The position numbers and the translations under genes were made by a program. A DNA stretch of 9,450 nucleotides from Planctomycetota bacterium (lineage in GTDB: Bacteria; Planctomycetota; UBA1135; UBA2386). The notes beneath the pieces were generated by a model. The model had not been told where the DNA came from and did not search any database. It worked only from the letters and a program-made list of their open reading frames with translations. The DNA is taken from the NCBI GenBank assembly GCA_003235605.1, contig QJVU01000094.1, forward strand, positions 1 through 9,450, written 5' to 3'. The stretch's first letter is position 1; each line of letters begins with the position of its first letter. Of the stretch, positions 6,178 to 9,450 are shown piece after piece.

Positions 6178-6777
6178 TCAGCTACCCACGATGAAGGCAC
6201 GCAGCGCCTCCTTGCCGCCGTCGATCCATGGATCGCCGTGTGCCAGCAACAGGTGGTCGAAATCGTGCGATTCCAGCAGGCGACGGTAGGCCTCTCTCAA
6301 GCCGGCCTTGGTGCCCTCCGGGTCGTCACCCATGAGCTCGTTGGGGACAAAAGCGAGGGGTCCGTCGCCCTCGCGGACCACGCCGTCGGCCAAGGCCACG
6401 GCTCGCACCCGCGGAACGAACAAGGCGGTCTCGTCGGCGCACAGAGCACCGATCTCGACTGCGTGGACACTCCCCGGCAGGTCCGCCCCGAACCGGAATG
6501 CTGCGACCTTCTCACCGTGGGAGAACTCGTGGAGGCCGCTCTCCACACACCACACCGTGCATCCGAACCGCTCCGCGAACCTCCCGCTGTCGCGGTAGTG
6601 GTGGCGGTTGGTCAGGAAGACGTGCTGGGGGGCCTCTGACCACCACTCGAGCCCTTCGGCCGGCACGAATGGATCGATCAAGATGTGCTCTTCGGCTAGG
6701 TAGTACGAGCTGACCTGGATCTTGATGCGAGGGTGAAGGGTGACCCAGTGGAAAACTGCGGGAAGGACTTCTTGCAT
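6178..6777 (-). CDS. Metallo-beta-lactamase-fold-like protein with altered metal motif
   Basis: A 199-residue protein resembling short MBL-fold hydrolases. The N-terminal strands VSSYYLAEEHILIDPFVP match the usual opening in which a product is kept as an Asp-Pro strand. The canonical THxHxDH motif is replaced by FLTNRHHYRDSGRF (N57, H59, H60, D63). Further positions that look like MBL landmarks are His105 after a PGSV turn, Asp131 in ALADGVV and His180 in LLLAHGDP. Full binuclear zinc binding is therefore doubtful; a one-metal or non-catalytic role is possible. There is no signal peptide, so it should be cytoplasmic. The ATG at 6777 is chosen because GAGG (6783-6786, minus sense) lies five bases upstream and the longer frame to 7116 runs through the divergent gene. 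It converges on the DLH gene (nine-base gap) and is divergent from the SprT-like gene. Fold assignment is reasonable; the reaction is unknown. Confidence 0.75.
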   Translation of the reverse strand: MQEVLPAVFHWVTLHPRIKIQVSSYYLAEEHILIDPFVPAEGLEWWSEAPQHVFLTNRHHYRDSGRFAERFGCTVWCVESGLHEFSHGEKVAAFRFGADLPGSVHAVEIGALCADETALFVPRVRAVALADGVVREGDGPLAFVPNELMGDDPEGTKAGLREAYRRLLESHDFDHLLLAHGDPWIDGGKEALRAFIVGS

Positions 6778-6828
6778 GGTGACCTCAGTATCTCTTGGGA
6801 GCGTCCTCGGTATAAGTGGTCGCTGGTG
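6778..6828. promoter_or_regulatory. Divergent region between MBL-like and SprT-like genes
   Basis: If the SprT-like gene starts at 6829, these 51 bases are the whole divergent control region. A TATAAG at 6811-6816 reads as a plus-strand -10 box but has no well-spaced -35, and would put transcription start within a few bases of the ATG, giving an almost leaderless message. The GAGG of the MBL gene occupies 6783-6786. The TATAAG is suggestive only. Confidence 0.3.
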
Positions 6829-7929
6829 ATGGTGCGCGACAACCGAGGAAACGCGGCCCGGATCGGCCGGGAGCTGCTGGCCTGGTGGCTCTTCTACAAC
6901 GACCTCTACGCCGGGGGCCTTCTTCAGGAGCCGGTGATCAAGATCACGTCGGCCACCAGCCGTCTTGGAGAATGGCGTCGAGACCTGCGGACCCTGGCCC
7001 TGTCGAGAGCGCACATCGAAATGGACCCGTGGCTGGACGTCATGGACACCCTCCGTCACGAGATGGCGCATCAGTACGCGGACGAAGTGCTCAACGCGAC
7101 CGACGAACTGCCGCACGGTCCGGCCTTCCGCCAGGCCTGCAAGCTTCTTCGGGCTGACTCAGGCGCCGGCTGCGATCCGCGACCTCGGGAGCATGCGCCC
7201 GGCGAGGATCGGGTCCTCCGAGTCGTGTCCAAGCTGCTGGCGCTTGCAGGGAGCCCGAACGAGCACGAGGCCAGGCTGGCCCTGGCCAAGGCTCGCGCGC
7301 TGCTCCTGAAGCACAATGTCCACGCGGCAGAGGTCGGTGGGGACCGCAGCTTCGGCGTGCGCAGGCTTGGCCAGGTTCGCACGCGTCATCACCACTACGA
7401 GACGCTGATCGGCACGCTGCTGCGGGAGTTCTTCTTCGTGCAGGCGATCTGGGTGCACACCTATGATGTCCACAGCAACAAGGCGGGCAGCGTGCTGGAG
7501 ATCCATGGCACAGGGACCAACCTGGAGATGGCGGAGTACGTCCACGCCTATCTCTGCAACACCCTGGACCTGCTGTGGGAGGAGTACCGGAAGACCGGCA
7601 GGGGGCCTCGCGGCGGTGTTCCGCGCGGTCCGCACGAGCGCCTGCGCTACTTTGCAGGGGTCGTGGATGGGTTCCGTGAAGCGCTCCGGCAGCAGGCGGC
7701 CGCCGTGGAACAGAAGCAGGCCCTGATCTGGAAGGGCGACCGCCAGCTGGAAGAACGGGTCGCATTCCTCCACCCGAGGCTGCGGAGTCGCCGCACCGGC
7801 GGGACCTCTGTCACTCAGGCTTTCCGGGACGGCAGGCGTGAGGGTCGCAACCTCAGGCTGAGGAGGCCGATTGGCAGATCGCGAGATGCCGCCGCGGGCA
7901 AGTTCCTGACAGCCGGGGATCGGGACTGA
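6829..7929 (+). CDS. SprT-like zinc metallopeptidase fused to DUF2786
   Basis: A 366-residue two-domain protein (numbering from 6829). Residues about 10-115 are a SprT-like zinc peptidase domain: FYNDLYAGGLL, then LRHEMAHQY with HExxH-type ligands His77 and His81 and catalytic Glu78, and a third His96 in PHGPAFRQ. SprT/SPRTN relatives cleave DNA-bound proteins, but the role of this bacterial branch is not established. Residues about 128-164 match DUF2786 (VVSKLLALAGSPNEHEARLA...LKHNV), followed by the helical region that usually accompanies it (YFAGVVDGFREAL) and a basic tail. No export signal; cytoplasmic. The start is uncertain: in-frame GTG 6733, GTG 6748 (with AAGGG seven bases upstream) and TTG 6772 (with GGAAGGA) would overlap the divergent gene. 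ATG 6829 is preferred because G/C-rich third codon positions begin about there and it avoids that overlap, but its ribosome binding site is poor. The next gene follows after seven bases, probably on the same transcript. Confidence 0.87.
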   Translation: MVRDNRGNAARIGRELLAWWLFYNDLYAGGLLQEPVIKITSATSRLGEWRRDLRTLALSRAHIEMDPWLDVMDTLRHEMAHQYADEVLNATDELPHGPAFRQACKLLRADSGAGCDPRPREHAPGEDRVLRVVSKLLALAGSPNEHEARLALAKARALLLKHNVHAAEVGGDRSFGVRRLGQVRTRHHHYETLIGTLLREFFFVQAIWVHTYDVHSNKAGSVLEIHGTGTNLEMAEYVHAYLCNTLDLLWEEYRKTGRGPRGGVPRGPHERLRYFAGVVDGFREALRQQAAAVEQKQALIWKGDRQLEERVAFLHPRLRSRRTGGTSVTQAFRDGRREGRNLRLRRPIGRSRDAAAGKFLTAGDRD

Positions 7930-7936
7930 CGCGGGC

Positions 7937-9373
7937 ATGGTGGGTCGGCCCATGCCCTGGTTGGTGTTGCTGTCGGCAGCGGTGGTCTATCTGTCCCTGG
8001 GGCAAGGTGCGCTCTACGGCGACGGCCCGGGGATCCTCCTGGAGCTGCGCGATGGTCGGGCCTTCGAGAACGTGGTTCACTACCTTCACGGCCCCATTGT
8101 CCTCGGCATCTGGCTGCTGACGGGGCCACTCGGCACCACGCTCTACCAGGCAGCTCTCAGCGCCAGTGCCCTCGGCACGGCGCTCGGCGTGATGTTCGTG
8201 TACCTCGCCTCACACAGATTGCTCGGGGACCGGCGCTCCGCAGCTTGGAGCGCGGCGCTGGTGGCCACGTGTCCGGGGATCCTCTTCTATGCAACGGTCG
8301 TGGAGTTGCACGGCGTCTTCTTCACCTTCTTTGGCCTGGTTGCGCTGGCCCTCGCCAACATGGCGTTGCGACCGAGCATTGGACGCGCGGTCATGCTTGG
8401 CCTCTCGACAGCGCTTGCCTCCCTTGCCCACGCCACGGGTCACCTGCTCCCGGCTGTCGTCATAATGCTGTATCCGGTGCTGCCTTGCGTGCCACGGGCA
8501 AGAATCACTCCCCGTTCCTGGCTTGTCGTGGCGGGCGTGGTGTTGCTCGTACACGTGACGGTTGCCGTGTTGACCCTGGGCTCGTTGCGGTTGTTGGGCT
8601 GGGGGGGCGCATCCGTGGGCTTTGCTGCCGATCACATGATGCAGAACACGAGGATGTTCTGGCCTCGGCTGTTGGGCATTCCCGCCACATTCCTGCACGA
8701 GTGGCTGTTACCGTTCTTGCCGATCTCCCTTACCTGCCTCGTGGTCATGATGATTGCCGACGCGGGCGCGCGACGGATGTTGGCGGTCCTGTACGTGCTC
8801 GTGATGCTCTACGTCCTGCCCACCGCCATACTGGTGGAGGGCAGCGAGTTCGGCGCGTACTTCCTGCCACTTGCGTGGCCCGCTGCACTGCTCACAGCGC
8901 GCGTGTTCTCGCCGCGGTGGCTGGCGCTGCTCGTTTTTCTCGGCCTCTGCATTGGGGTCCCTCGCCTTTGGGCCAGGGAGACGATCGATCAGACACGCCA
9001 GGCCGCTGCCTCGCTCACCAAGCTGCAGCCAGAGCAGAAGCTGTTCTTCCTTCCGGTGACCAGGGAAGATCTGGAGCTCTGCTTCGTGGGACTGCCTCGC
9101 GCCGATTTCTACTATCTGCCGAAGCTGGTGAAGTACGATGAGAAAACGGTTCGCGCCAGCCTGCCTATTCTGGATGGGTTGATCGGGCGCGCCAGGGCGG
9201 ATGGCCAGATCGTCCTGCTGACCGAAGCTGGCCGCGAATCGCTGGTATCAGCTGAAGCGGCCGCGATCAGCTCCGGTCCCGCGGCCCTGGCTGCACACTT
9301 CGCGAAGAGCTACAAGACGGTCCCGGTCACGGTGCCGGGCTTCCGGGGGTGGAAGCTGGTTCCCCTGGAATGA
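7937..9373 (+). CDS. Multi-pass membrane protein, GT-C glycosyltransferase-like
   Basis: A 478-residue integral membrane protein with about ten hydrophobic segments between residues 7 and 343, then a soluble C-terminal domain of about 130 residues. The first loop (GDGPGILLELRDG, then HYLHGPIVLG) has the position and pattern of the acidic loop in GT-C enzymes of the DUF2723 kind, where an Asp and an HPPG-like motif occur. A later FYATVVELHGVFF resembles the conserved Glu-Val-Tyr/His helix of that group. EGSEFGAYFLPLAWP near residues 301-315 may match the family's substrate-side segment. GT-C enzymes move sugars from lipid-linked donors on the outer face of the membrane; acceptor and donor cannot be predicted here. 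The start is ATG 7937, with ATG 7952 (MPWLVLL) an equal alternative; neither has a clear ribosome binding site. It lies seven bases after the SprT-like gene, suggesting co-transcription, without an obvious functional link. Membrane location is sure; the GT-C call is tentative. Confidence 0.78.
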   Translation: MVGRPMPWLVLLSAAVVYLSLGQGALYGDGPGILLELRDGRAFENVVHYLHGPIVLGIWLLTGPLGTTLYQAALSASALGTALGVMFVYLASHRLLGDRRSAAWSAALVATCPGILFYATVVELHGVFFTFFGLVALALANMALRPSIGRAVMLGLSTALASLAHATGHLLPAVVIMLYPVLPCVPRARITPRSWLVVAGVVLLVHVTVAVLTLGSLRLLGWGGASVGFAADHMMQNTRMFWPRLLGIPATFLHEWLLPFLPISLTCLVVMMIADAGARRMLAVLYVLVMLYVLPTAILVEGSEFGAYFLPLAWPAALLTARVFSPRWLALLVFLGLCIGVPRLWARETIDQTRQAAASLTKLQPEQKLFFLPVTREDLELCFVGLPRADFYYLPKLVKYDEKTVRASLPILDGLIGRARADGQIVLLTEAGRESLVSAEAAAISSGPAALAAHFAKSYKTVPVTVPGFRGWKLVPLE

Positions 9374-9391
9374 AGGCCTCTCTCTCCACGC

Positions 9392-9450
9392 CTACTTGAC
9401 CATCACGCCGGGGCCGATCTTCCGCTTGTCGATCAGCTCCCGCAGCTGTT
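9392..9450 (-). CDS. C-terminus of an unidentified protein (partial)
   Basis: The minus strand entering from the right edge encodes QLRELIDKRKIGPGVMVK and a TAG stop at 9394-9392. Codons carry the same G/C-rich third positions as the neighbouring genes, and the frame stops 18 bases from the convergent membrane-protein gene, matching the tight convergent spacing elsewhere in the window. Eighteen residues are too few to name a family. The short gap 9374-9391 shows no hairpin. Confidence 0.55.
   Translation of the reverse strand, partial: QLRELIDKRKIGPGVMVK

Noticed and set aside
6778..7116. N-terminal extension of the MBL-like frame
   Set aside because: It runs antisense through the SprT-like zinc-peptidase domain; the ATG at 6777 has its own ribosome binding site.
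7159..7953. 264-codon minus-strand frame
   Set aside because: It is antisense to the DUF2786 half of the SprT-like gene, with a low-complexity translation and no motif.

Overview
This is a GC-rich, gene-dense bacterial window with eight complete genes and one gene fragment at the right edge. I recognise no mobile element, RNA gene or CRISPR array. The taxon cannot be fixed from the sequence alone. The mix of an exported DPP IV-type peptidase with a charged low-complexity insert, a P1 peptidase lipoprotein, a DUF434/DUF5616 protein and a SprT-like/DUF2786 protein, together with the high GC and weak ribosome binding sites at some genes, would fit Planctomycetota or another GC-rich environmental lineage. 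That is an inference with modest confidence.

Layout. Bases 1-334 hold no gene I can support; they carry a short 9-bp tandem repeat and a small hairpin. A DUF434-DUF5616 protein (335-1051, minus) is divergent from a YheT-like alpha/beta hydrolase (1090-2019, plus), with only 38 bp between the starts. That hydrolase converges, three bases apart, on a two-gene minus-strand operon: an exported DPP IV-like S9 peptidase (3135-5246), then a P1 (DmpA-type) aminopeptidase lipoprotein (2023-3138), joined by an ATGA stop/start overlap. Divergent from the operon is a dienelactone hydrolase-like lipoprotein (5326-6168, plus). It converges on a metallo-beta-lactamase-like protein with an altered metal motif (6178-6777, minus). 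That gene in turn is divergent from a SprT-like zinc-peptidase/DUF2786 fusion (about 6829-7929, plus). A multi-pass GT-C-like membrane protein (7937-9373, plus) follows closely. The C-terminus of an unidentified minus-strand gene occupies 9392-9450.

How the genes work together. The clearest functional unit is the peptidase operon: an exported dipeptidyl peptidase that should cut X-Pro dipeptides from oligopeptides, co-translated with a self-processing aminopeptidase that could degrade small peptides in the same compartment. The other genes look like single housekeeping or accessory enzymes in an alternating-strand layout with very short spacers. I see no unmistakable new multi-gene system. 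The best leads are the non-canonical MBL protein, the PIN/NYN-like appearance of the DUF5616 domain and the SprT-DUF2786 fusion.
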